This document shows, piece after piece, positions 1 through 12,441 of a stretch of 46,154 nt of DNA. The stretch comes from Spirochaetota bacterium. GTDB lineage: Bacteria; Spirochaetota; Spirochaetia; Treponematales; UBA12059. A program made the position numbers and the translations under genes. The notes below the pieces were generated by a model, which was given only the letters and a program-made list of their open reading frames with translations, had not been told where the DNA came from and ran no database searches. The DNA lies in contig QKAK01000155.1 in NCBI GenBank assembly GCA_003247225.1, forward strand, positions 1-46,154, written 5' to 3'. Positions within the stretch are counted from its first letter, which is position 1; every line of letters begins with the position of its first letter.

Positions 1-1
1 C

Positions 2-193
2 TCGGAACAGATCGTCGAGGCTCGGGAGGACGGGAGGGGCGTCGCGCTGGAGTCCTATACCGCCCACGGGCTCACGATCAAGCGGGGCGACGTCATACTA
101 GGGGATAAGGAACTGAACGGCTGGGCGTTCGGCCATGCCGAGGGGCGACCGAGCGAGCCCGGATGGGTACCCAAGGAGAATATCGAGGAGTAG
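2..193 (+). CDS. C-terminal fragment of a protein with an SH3-like domain (truncated at window start)
   Basis: Frame 2 reads SEQIVEAREDGRGVALESYTAHGLTIKRGDVILGDKELNGWAFGHAEGRPSEPGWVPKENIEE then TAG at 191-193; the GWVPKENIEE ending is typical of bacterial SH3-like domains. Confidence 0.6.
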   Translation, partial: SEQIVEAREDGRGVALESYTAHGLTIKRGDVILGDKELNGWAFGHAEGRPSEPGWVPKENIEE

Positions 194-249
194 CGTCTCC
201 AGTACGATCCGGGCGCGCCCCCGCCATTCCCTGCCGTCGCCGCCATTCG

Positions 250-700
250 CGCGCACGCGGAGGTGGGTGTGATTCGAATAATGGTGACAGGATAAACAAG
301 ATAGTACAAGGCTATCGGACGTCGCGTTAGCTTCGACCGAATCATGAACCGGACCTTGAGTACTACCCGCTACCCATTCACGACGCGCCGCCCCGCCCGG
401 GTCTACATCCGACGACTGATACCCACCCCATGCACGGCACGACGCGCCGCCCAAAGAACCTTGCTCGTACTCAGGCCTCGCATGCACGCGGAGGCGGGTG
501 TCCAGGAGACGGCGCCCCTCGCTATGCGAGGGGGCCGCCTCCTGGACAGGCCCTGCCGAGATGAGATTCAAGGCCTGGCTACAATCCCGAGCCTCAGGGC
601 GGCGCGTCGTGACAGGCCCTGCCGAGATGCTATACGAGGCTTGTATATGTTCATGAACCTGCGTGGGGCGGCGCGTCGTGGAGCTCCGATCGCGGAGCGC
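250..700. repeat. Mosaic intergenic repeat region: imperfect ~60-70 bp units in opposing orientations around a central hairpin
   Basis: 15-nt core (C/T)ACGACGCGCCGCCC at 380-394 and 438-452, reverse complement GGGCGGCGCGTCGTG at 598-612 and 667-681; GACAGGCCCTGCCGAGATG at 546-564 and 612-630; GCACGCGGAGG(T/C)GGGTGT at 253-270 and 484-501. Confidence 0.75.
500..547. repeat. Large imperfect stem-loop at the centre of the intergenic repeat region
   Basis: GTCCAGGAGACGGCGCCCCTCGC - TAT - GCGAGGGGGCCGCCTCCTGGAC. Confidence 0.75.
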
Positions 701-703
701 TCG

Positions 704-2338
<1,635 letters not shown>

Positions 2339-2379
2339 GAGAGCTTCCTTGAAGTGTAAGATTCCGTAGTCGTATGCGG

Positions 2380-2408
2380 ATTATGCGGAAAAACCGCTAA
2401 ATACGCAA
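2380..2408 (-). promoter_or_regulatory. Putative sigma70 promoter for the ABC-F gene
   Basis: Minus strand TTGCGT - 17 nt - CATAAT. Confidence 0.5.
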
Positions 2409-2434
2409 GGGTCGGGCGGCGCCCGATCATCGGT

Positions 2435-2462
2435 TTGACACGTCGCTCCGGCATCGTATACG
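2435..2462 (+). promoter_or_regulatory. Putative sigma70 promoter for the cas2-like/prfB operon
   Basis: TTGACA (2435-2440) - 16 nt - TATACG (2457-2462); ATG at 2470. Confidence 0.6.
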
Positions 2463-2469
2463 ATGGCTC

Positions 2470-2784
2470 ATGTTCGTGTCAGTCGTTTGCGACCTCGGCG
2501 GCGAGGATTCCAGGGCCGCCGTATACGCGCTCCTGCCTCAGTACGGCTTCGAGAAGGTCCAGCGGGCCTGCTTCGAGAGCGTGCGCGCCACCGAGAAGCA
2601 GCTCGTCGCGCTCAAGCGCGACATCGACAAGGTGACGGACTACTACGACACCGTCCGCATCTACCAATACCCCGTCGAGGGCCGGCTCGCCATCTCGATC
2701 CTCAAGGAGAATCGATGGAAGAGGGTCGTCGTCAGGGCGCCGGCCGAGAAGGCCCCCGAACGCCCGAGGAGAGACCATGCTTGA
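2470..2784 (+). CDS. Stand-alone Cas2-family (ferredoxin-fold nuclease-like) protein
   Basis: MFVSVVCDLGGEDSRAAVYALLPQYGFEKVQRACFESVRATEKQLVALKRDIDKVTDYYDTVRIYQY: Cas2-like beta1-Asp (VVCDL), YGF.kVQ..CFE, and late DtvRiY strand; no other cas genes nearby. Confidence 0.7.
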   Translation: MFVSVVCDLGGEDSRAAVYALLPQYGFEKVQRACFESVRATEKQLVALKRDIDKVTDYYDTVRIYQYPVEGRLAISILKENRWKRVVVRAPAEKAPERPRRDHA

Positions 2785-3914
2785 AGACTACATGGCGCCG
2801 ATAGCGCAGCTCAAGAAAGAAGTCCTTGAAATCTGGGGGCGTCTTTGACGCCGCTACCATACGCTCCAAGATAGAGACGAAGGAGTCCCAGTCGTCCGAG
2901 CCCGGCTTCTGGAACGACCAGAAGCGCTCCGAGCGCATCATGGGCGAGCTCAAGGTGCTGCGCAACCGGCTCGAGACCTGGGAGGACATCAAGCGCTCGA
3001 CCGACGCGCTCGACGAGATCTACGCGATGGCGATCGAGGAGGGCGAGGGCTCCCTCGAGGAGGAGATAGCCTCGTCGCTCGCCAGCGTCCGCGACCGTTT
3101 CGACAAGGCGGTGACGCTCGAGCTGATGACCGGCGAGGCCGACCGCACCGGCGTCTTCCTGTCGATCCACGCGGGCTCGGGCGGCACCGAAGCCTGCGAC
3201 TGGGCGGGCATGCTGATGCGCATGTACACCCGCTGGGCCGAGCGCCGCGGCTTCAAGTACGAGATCGTCGACATGCTCGAGGCCGAGGGCGGCATCAAGA
3301 GCGTGACGATGGAGATCGACGGCGCCTACGCCTACGGCCACCTGCGCGGCGAGTCCGGCGTGCACCGCCTGGTGCGCATCAGCCCCTTCGACGCCAACGC
3401 GCGCAGGCATACGAGCTTCGCGAGCGTGTCGGCCTTCCCGGTGATAGACGACAGCATCGACGTGACGGTCAAGCCCGACGAGATCCGCATCGACACCTAC
3501 CGCGCCGGCGGCGCCGGCGGCCAGAAGGTCAATAAGACCGACTCGGCGGTGCGCATCACCCACCTCGCCACCGGCATCGTCGTCACCTGCCAGAACGAGC
3601 GCAGCCAGCACAAGAACAAGGACGTGGCGATGCAGGTGCTCAAGAGCCGGCTCTACGACCTGTACCGCAAGGAGAAGGACAAGGAGAACGAGAAGTACGT
3701 CGGCGACAAGAAGGAGATAGCCTGGGGCTCGCAGATACGTTCCTACGTGTTCCAGCCCTATACGATGGTCAAGGACCACAGGACCAAGTTCTTCGTCGGC
3801 AACATCCAGGGCGTCATGGACGGGGACCTCGACCCGTTCATCGACTCGTACCTCCACTTCCTATGGAAGGGCGGCACCGTCCAGGCCGACGGCGACGACG
3901 ACGACGAGGTATAG
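2777..3914 (+). CDS. prfB: Peptide chain release factor 2, with programmed +1 frameshift at codon 23/24
   Basis: ATG at 2777 opens MLEDYMAPIAQLKKEVLEIWGRL-TGA(2846-2848); +1 frame continues DAATIRSKIETKESQ... with SPF and YRAGGAGGQKVNKTDS; GGGGG-CGT-CTT-TGA-C frameshift cassette. Confidence 0.97.
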
Positions 3915-3921
3915 GGCGCCG

Positions 3922-5412
3922 ATGAGTAGGCCGTCGGCCCGCTGGCTCGCCTGTATCGTAGCGGTCTCCGCGACGCTCGCGCCGTCGGCGAGCGCGTCGG
4001 CCCAGGCCGCGTCCGGGACGGCCGTATCGTCATCCGCGCTGACGATAGGCTGGGCCGAGCTCGCCGTCCCGGGCGGCGACGCATCCTCCGGCGCCGGCGC
4101 CGAGTACCGCGACGCCGCGGTGCTCGTCCCCCGCCAGCTCATGCGCGCCCTGGCCTTCGCCGACCTGCGCTACCCGAGCGAAGAGGAAGCCGCCGCGACC
4201 GCTACGCGGGCCGCCCTGGGAGCCGAGGAGAAGGCGAGGAAGGCCGTGTCCGACGCTAGGGCCAAGCGCGACCTGGCGGCCCTGGCGGTACGCGATCCGG
4301 CTAAGCGCGCGAGGGACGTGGCCGAGGCCGAGGCGGCCGTCAGGAAGGCCGAGGCCGCCCTCGAGCTGCTCCTTACTGCCGATCCGACCGACTCGCGGCC
4401 TGACGCCGCCGCTTCCGCCGATATCCGTAGCCTATCGATCGCGTTATCTTCGGCCAATTCCGGCGACGCGCTCCTTCCCGCGGCCTTGGATCCCGCCTCG
4501 CTCTGCAAGGAAAAGAAGCTCGACATGCTCGTCTACGGGTCGCTGCGCGCGCGCGGCGCTTACCTGGCCCTCGACCTATCGCTCTACGTGGCCTCGCTCG
4601 GCCGGTCGGTATGGTCGGAGACCCGCTACGCCTACGCCGACGGGCTCGGGCAGGCGGTCGCGGCCTTCACGAGGCCGCTCGCCGAGGCGGTCATCGGCCG
4701 GCCCTACGCCCGGGTCGGCTTCAGGCTCGAGCCGCCCGACGCCGACCTCTACGTCGACGGCCAGGCGGTCTCCGATGGCTCCCTGCTGTACTTCGAGCCG
4801 GGCCCGCACGAGGCCGTCGCCAAGGCGACCGGTTTCGAGCGAGCCGCCCGCCCGTTCGACGTCGCGCTCGGGGAGGACCTGTTCGTCGACCTGAGCCTCG
4901 ACGCCCAGGCCTCCGTCGGCTGGACCCTGTCCACGGAGCCGGAGGGCGCCGCCGTCCACCTGGACGGGATACGCCTCGGCTACGCGCCGCAGGCGCTGCC
5001 CGGCTCGGCCTTCCCGAGGCTGATACGCGTGAGCATGCCCGGCTTCGAACCCGTCCAGCTCGTCCACAGGCCGGAGGCCCTGATCGACGACCTGACCGTG
5101 GTCCTCGTGCCGGCCGACGGGCTGTCCTTCGACGAGCGCTACGATAGGCGCAAGGACGCCTTCTACCGATCGCTCGGCTGGTTCGTCTCGTCGCTGCCGC
5201 TGACCGTGCTGTCCGGCGGCCTGTTCCAGACCTACTACGCGACGGCGCAGGCCTATTACGAGTCGGGCGAGACCGACGCGGATGTAATCGAACGGCTCGA
5301 CTCGGCGTTCTATACTTCGCAGACGGTCTTCTGGGCCTCGGCCGCGGTCACGGCGGGCTGCGCCGTCTGGGCCGTCGTCCGTCTCGTCGCGTACATCGAG
5401 ATAACCCTGTAG
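3922..5412 (+). CDS. Secreted/membrane protein with PEGA domains
   Basis: N-terminal signal-like segment; VGFRLEPPDADLYVDGQAV and WTLSTEPEGAAVHLDGIRLGYAP are PEGA-like; hydrophobic C-terminal segments. Confidence 0.75.
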   Translation: MSRPSARWLACIVAVSATLAPSASASAQAASGTAVSSSALTIGWAELAVPGGDASSGAGAEYRDAAVLVPRQLMRALAFADLRYPSEEEAAATATRAALGAEEKARKAVSDARAKRDLAALAVRDPAKRARDVAEAEAAVRKAEAALELLLTADPTDSRPDAAASADIRSLSIALSSANSGDALLPAALDPASLCKEKKLDMLVYGSLRARGAYLALDLSLYVASLGRSVWSETRYAYADGLGQAVAAFTRPLAEAVIGRPYARVGFRLEPPDADLYVDGQAVSDGSLLYFEPGPHEAVAKATGFERAARPFDVALGEDLFVDLSLDAQASVGWTLSTEPEGAAVHLDGIRLGYAPQALPGSAFPRLIRVSMPGFEPVQLVHRPEALIDDLTVVLVPADGLSFDERYDRRKDAFYRSLGWFVSSLPLTVLSGGLFQTYYATAQAYYESGETDADVIERLDSAFYTSQTVFWASAAVTAGCAVWAVVRLVAYIEITL

Positions 5413-5432
5413 CGTATGAAAAAGGAGACATC

Positions 5433-6305
5433 ATGAGGTTCGGCGATCGTATACGCAAGCTCCTCGGCATGGAGGTCGTCGGCGACGACGACTGGGACGA
5501 CCTGGCCGACCTGCTCGTCGAGGGCGATCTCGGCGCGGCCTTCGCCGACGAGACGGTCGAGCGGCTCAAGGAGGCCTGCGCCGAGGCCGGCGTCAGGAAC
5601 GGCGACGGGGCCAGGCGCCTGCTCAAGGACGTGCTCAGGCCCTACGCCAAGGCCGTGGACATCAGGCCGATACCCGGCGGGCGCAACGTCGTGATGATGC
5701 TCGGCGTGAACGGCGTCGGCAAGACGACGAGCTCGGCGAAGCTGGCCAAGCTATGGCTAGGTCAGGGTCTGGCGTCGAAGGCGATACTGGCGGCCGGCGA
5801 CACCTTCCGCGCCGCGGCGATCGAGCAGCTCAAGGCCCACGGCGATAGGCTCGGCGTCAGGGTCGTCGCCCAGGAACGCGGCTCGGACTCAGGCGCCGTG
5901 CTCTACGACGCGCTCGAGGCGGCCGCGGCGGACGGCTCCGACCTGGTGATCGCCGATACGGCCGGCCGCATGCATACCAAGGCCAACCTGATCAAGGAGC
6001 TCGAGAAGATGGACAAGATCGTCGCCGCCAAGGCCGATCCGTCCAGGTATAGGCGCCTCCTCGTCGTCGACGCGACGACCGGACAGAACGCGCTCAGGCA
6101 GGCCGAGGCCTTCTCCGCGGCCGTTACGATAGACGGGCTCGTGCTGACCAAGTACGACTCGAGCGCCAGGGGCGGCGTCGCCCTCGCGGTGGCCAGGCAG
6201 CTCGGCATACCGACCGCCTTCGTCTGCGACGGCGAACGATACGAGGACATCCGCGCCTTCGACCCGGAAACCTACCTCGACCAGTTCCTGGGGCTCGAGC
6301 TTTGA
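5433..6305 (+). CDS. ftsY: Signal recognition particle receptor FtsY
   Basis: SRP GTPase motifs GVNGVGKTTSSAKLA, DTFRAAA, DTAGR, TKYD; SD AAGGAGA. Confidence 0.97.
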   Translation: MRFGDRIRKLLGMEVVGDDDWDDLADLLVEGDLGAAFADETVERLKEACAEAGVRNGDGARRLLKDVLRPYAKAVDIRPIPGGRNVVMMLGVNGVGKTTSSAKLAKLWLGQGLASKAILAAGDTFRAAAIEQLKAHGDRLGVRVVAQERGSDSGAVLYDALEAAAADGSDLVIADTAGRMHTKANLIKELEKMDKIVAAKADPSRYRRLLVVDATTGQNALRQAEAFSAAVTIDGLVLTKYDSSARGGVALAVARQLGIPTAFVCDGERYEDIRAFDPETYLDQFLGLEL

Positions 6306-7426
6306 TAGGACCCGCCCGCCTGCTGGCGGCCTCGGTCGCCGCGGCGTTTGCCTTGTCGGCGGCGGCGCCGCTCGCGGCCCAGCCGGCGACCGGATGGTTC
6401 GTCTCCGACCCCTCGGGCCTGGCCATCGAACCGGCCGCCGGGCCAGGCGACGCCGAGTACGCGCTGCTCGTCGCCGAGTCGGGCGGCTCGTTCCGCTCCG
6501 CGCTGTATCGCGACGGCGAGGCGGTACGGGCCTGGCTCAGGACCTACGGCCGGCGCGGGGCACTCGTCCGCGAGGCCATGGAGGAGGGCGGCTCGATCCG
6601 CGAGGAGCGGCTGTACGACGACGCCGGGCAGCCGACCGTCGAGCGTATCTTCCTATCGGGCGGCGCGGTAGAGGAAACCGCCTACGAGTACGCGTCCGGC
6701 AAGTTGGTATCGAAGACGACGAGCCGTGACGGCTCGGTCCTATCGAAGACGAGCTACCTGTACGCGCCGGACGGAAGGCTGGCGATGGCCAGGTCGACGG
6801 GCGGCGTCGCAGCCGGTAGCGCGGCGGCGGCCGGCGCCGACGGCGCCCCGTCGTCGAGCTGGACGCTCGGGCCGCTCGGGCTCGAGCTGCGGTCCTACGA
6901 CGGCGAAGGCCGCCTGGTCAGGGTCTCCGTCTACGCTGGCGCCGAGGAGAAGCGGCGCGAGGAGCGCTCGTGGGCAGGCGGCCGCGTCGAGCGCGTCGTC
7001 GTCGTCGAGTCGTCTGGTGCCGAGCTCGAGACAATATACGCGACCGACGGCCCGGCCGCCGGAAAGGCCGTCTCGGCTATCGAGCGGCGGGACGGCCAGG
7101 AGACCCGCGTCGAACGCCGCTCGTATGACGGCGAGGGCCGGCTGGTCCTCGTGGAGACGTCGTCCGGCGTTACCGGCTCGTCGTCCGGCGGTACCGTCAC
7201 GTCGATCGCCTACGAGTACGGCGATTCGGGCGAGCTGGCCTCCGCCTCGACCAGGATCGACGGCGAGCTCGTCACCGTGGCGCGCTACGAGCCGGACGGC
7301 GCGCGGGTCGAGGAATCGTACGACGCGGGCGAGCTCTTCGCCCGCGTGCGCTTCGAGGACGGCCGCCGCGTGCTCGAGGAACTCCTCGATCACGGCGCGG
7401 TGATCCAGGCGAGGAGCTTCGAATGA
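6302..7426 (+). CDS. Exported protein with YD/RHS-like short repeats, unknown function
   Basis: Signal-peptide-like N-terminus; recurrent YDGEGRLV.., YAPDGRLA.., YEYGDSGELA.. units; TTGA overlap with ftsY. Confidence 0.6.
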   Translation: MIGPARLLAASVAAAFALSAAAPLAAQPATGWFVSDPSGLAIEPAAGPGDAEYALLVAESGGSFRSALYRDGEAVRAWLRTYGRRGALVREAMEEGGSIREERLYDDAGQPTVERIFLSGGAVEETAYEYASGKLVSKTTSRDGSVLSKTSYLYAPDGRLAMARSTGGVAAGSAAAAGADGAPSSSWTLGPLGLELRSYDGEGRLVRVSVYAGAEEKRREERSWAGGRVERVVVVESSGAELETIYATDGPAAGKAVSAIERRDGQETRVERRSYDGEGRLVLVETSSGVTGSSSGGTVTSIAYEYGDSGELASASTRIDGELVTVARYEPDGARVEESYDAGELFARVRFEDGRRVLEELLDHGAVIQARSFE

Positions 7427-8647
7427 GGCGGCGGCCGTGGATACCGTTCGTGGCCAGGCGCTGGTTCGGCTCGAACGCCAGGACCGGCCCGTCCCTCGCG
7501 CCGGCGACCGCGGGCATAGCCGTCGGCGTCGCCGCGCTCCTATGCGTCATCGGCGTGATGAACGGCTTCCAGATGGGCTACATAGACGCGGTGCTCGACC
7601 TCGACAGCTACCATATACGCCTGCGGTCGGGCGACGCCGACGCGGCGCTGGCCGCGCTGCCGGACGCCGTGGCGGCCGTACCTTTCGTCGACCTGCGTAC
7701 CCTCGTCGCCAACCGCCGCGGCAAGGCGGCCGCGCTGCGCATCAAGGTGCTGCCGGACGACGCGCTCGAGCGCGACCGATCCCTGGCGGATAGGATGGAG
7801 TTCCGATCCGGCGGGTACGGAGGCGGCATCGTCATAGGCTCGGTGCTGGCCAGGCAGCTCGACCTGCGGGTCGGGGATACGCTGTCGGCGCTCGACGTGA
7901 AGTCGGACGCGCTCGAGGGCATCACGACCGCGATGGTCGAGCTCCCGGTCTCGGGCGTCTACCACTGCGGGTACTTCGACTACGACGCCGCGCTGGCCTT
8001 CCTGCCGGAATCGGCGGCCGGCGACCTCGGCCGAGGCGAGGCCCGCGTCGTCGGCGTCAAGCTGCGCGACCGCTACGACGACGAGCGCGCCCTGTCGACG
8101 CTCGCGGCGGCCGGCCTGTCGGACGCCGAATCGTGGAGGGTCTACAACCGCGCGTTCTTCGGCGCGCTGCGGATGGAGAAATCGGTGATGATGCTGCTCG
8201 TCGGCCTCATATTCATAGTCGTCGGCGTCAATATCTTCCATTCGATGCGCAAGGCGGTCTACGGCCGCGTCGAGGACATAGCGACGATGAAGGCGCTCGG
8301 AGCGGACTCCTCGAGCGTCAGGCGCGTGTTCCTGCTCGACGGCGCCGCCGCCGGAGCCGGAGGCGCGCTCATAGGCCTCGTCGTCGGCCTGCTCGTCGCG
8401 ACGAACGTCAACGGCGTGTTCGACGCCGTCGAGGCGGTCGTCGCCGCGTTCTACGCCGCCTTCGGCGGGAGCGGGCGAGGCTTCGAGTTCTTCTCTCCCG
8501 ATCTTTTCTATATCGGGGACGTGCCGGTGCGCCTGAGCTTCCCGGAGACGCTGTTCATAACGTCGGCCGGGGCGCTCGCCGCGGTGGCGGCCGCCTGGGC
8601 GGCCAGCTCGCGGGTCTCCCGCATCATGCCCTCGGAGGTGCTTCGCG

Positions 8648-8655
<8 letters not shown>
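7423..8655 (+). CDS. LolC/LolE-family ABC transporter permease
   Basis: N-terminal TM, large periplasmic region, three C-terminal TMs with KALGADSSSVRRVFLLDG. Confidence 0.88.
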
Positions 8656-9324
<669 letters not shown>

Positions 9325-9328
<4 letters not shown>

Positions 9329-10626
9329 AGGGCTCGCCGATAGCCTTCGTGGCGGCCAGGTTCTTCTTCGGCCGCAAGGCGCCCGACGGCGGCCGCGACC
9401 AGGCCAGGAAGGCCCTGGCCGGCGCCGTGCTGTCGGTGGCGCTCAGCCTCGTGCCCCTGATCACGGTCATGCAGGTCGCCGACGGCATGATCCAGGGCAT
9501 CAGCGCCCGCTACGTCGAGCTCGGTACCTACCATGCCCAGGCGCTGCCGTACGCCTCGGCCGACCTCGCCGTGGCCAGGGACGCGGCCCGATCGTCGCCG
9601 GGCGTCACGGGCGCCTGGATAGAGACCCAGTCGGTCGGCGTCGTCTTCGCCAACGGAGCGCGGGAGGGCGCGGCGGTGCGCGGCGTCGAGCCGGGCTTCC
9701 TCGCCGACCCGTCGACGCTGGCCTACCTGCGCGTCGAGGCGGGGGCGCCGACGCTCGAGAAACCGTACGACGCCCTCGTCGGCCAGGCGATGGCCGAGAA
9801 GCTCGGCGTCGGGCCGGGCGACGCGGTCAACCTGATATCGATGCGCAAGGGCTCGGGCGGGGAGCTCCTGCCGCGCGTGACGATACTGACCGTCCGCGGC
9901 GTGGTGTCCGCCGGCTATCGCGACCTGGACGCCCAGTGGCTGTTCATGCGCCAGGACACCGCGGCTCGCGTGCTGCCCAAGGAGAACGCCCGCAGCTTCG
10001 TCGGCATCAAGGCCGGCGACCCCTTCGGCTCGCCGTTCGCCGCCCGCGACGCGGTCGAGGGCCGGCTGCCTCCGGGCTTCTCGACCTACTCGTGGCGGGA
10101 GGTGGAGCGGAACCTGTTCGAGTCGCTCGCCAGCACGAGGACGATGCTGCTCCTGATCATGGCCGTCACCGTGGCTGTCGCCGCCGTCAACGTCTCGAGC
10201 GCGCTCCAGACCCTGGTGCTCGAGCGGGGCCAGGAGATAGCCGTGATGCAGAGCCTCGGGGCGGGCCCGGCCGACCTGGCCAGGATCTTCACCCTCGGCG
10301 GGGCGGCGATAGGCGGGCTCGGGGCGGTCATAGGGGCGGCCGGCGGGCTCCTGGCGAGCGTCCGCGTCAACGAGCTGCTCGCGTTCATCGAGACCGTCGC
10401 CAACGCGGCCCGCTCCGCCGCGGCGCGCCTGTCAGGCGGGGCGGCGGCGCCCCGCTTCAGGGTGCTCGACCCGGCGTACTACCTCGAGACCATACCGGTC
10501 GACGTGCCGTACGGCGAGATAGCCATGGTGGTCGCGGCGACGGTCGCGCTGTCGTTCGTCGCCGCGCTGGGGCCGGCGCGCAGGGCCGCGTCGCTGTCGC
10601 CGCTCGACGGATTCCGAAGGCGATGA
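9325..10626 (+). CDS. LolC/LolE-family ABC transporter permease
   Basis: Same architecture as 7423..8655; MQSLGAGPADLARIFTLGGAAIG. Confidence 0.88.
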
Positions 10627-10654
10627 TGACAATTCCGCCCGGCCGGGGTATAGT
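10626..10654 (+). promoter_or_regulatory. Putative recA promoter overlapped by an inverted repeat
   Basis: ATGACA (10626-10631) - 17 nt - TATAGT (10649-10654); inverted repeat CGCCCGGCC (10636-10644) / GGCCGGGCG (10655-10663). Confidence 0.6.
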
Positions 10655-10709
10655 GGCCGGGCGAACGCGCCCGCGATCGTCGCCGCGTATACAGCACTAG
10701 GAGGACCCC

Positions 10710-11932
<1,223 letters not shown>

Positions 11933-11936
<4 letters not shown>

Positions 11937-12433
11937 GCCTCGTCTACCTGGGGCTCGGCTCTAACTCCGGCGATAGCCCGGCGATACTGCGCGGCGCCCT
12001 CGAGGCGCTGGGCGGCTTCCTGTCCGGGCTGCGCTCGTCGTCGGTCTACAGGACCGCTCCGCGCTACGTCGTCGACCAGGACGACTTCCTCAACCTCGTA
12101 GCGGTCGGCGAGACGGACCTGGCGCCGGCCGAGCTACTGGCCAGGACCCAGGCCGTCGAGGCGGGCTTCGGGCGCGACCGGTCGAGGGAGCGCCGCAAGG
12201 GGCCGCGCACCCTCGACGTCGACGTCCTCCTGTACGGCGAGCTCGTCATCGATACGCCCGAGCTCGTCGTGCCGCATCCCGGCATGACGGAGCGGGCCTT
12301 CGTGCTCGTGCCGCTCGCCGAGCTGTCGCCCGGGCTGGCCGACCCGCGCGACGGGCTGCCGTTCGCCCGCCGCCTCGGCGACGTGGCCGACCAGGGGATT
12401 TACCTGCACGCGGGCCCGCCGCTATACTGCTAG
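11933..12433 (+). CDS. folK: 2-amino-4-hydroxy-6-hydroxymethyldihydropteridine diphosphokinase (HPPK), likely CTG start
   Basis: Frame reads (M)[25 protein letters not shown]...[45 protein letters not shown]; no ATG/GTG/TTG near the N-terminus; absent from ORF track. Confidence 0.92.
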
Positions 12434-12441
12434 GACGACGC

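Noticed and set aside
684-699. GCTCCG-ATCG-CGGAGC as terminator of the ABC-F gene
   Set aside because: Hairpin is perfect but short and lacks a U-tract on either strand
250-700. CRISPR array next to the cas2-like gene
   Set aside because: Units are in both orientations, imperfect and only four core copies exist; no constant-length spacers
2826-3914. prfB starting at TTG 2826
   Set aside because: Explained by the upstream ATG 2777 and canonical +1 frameshift at CTT TGA C
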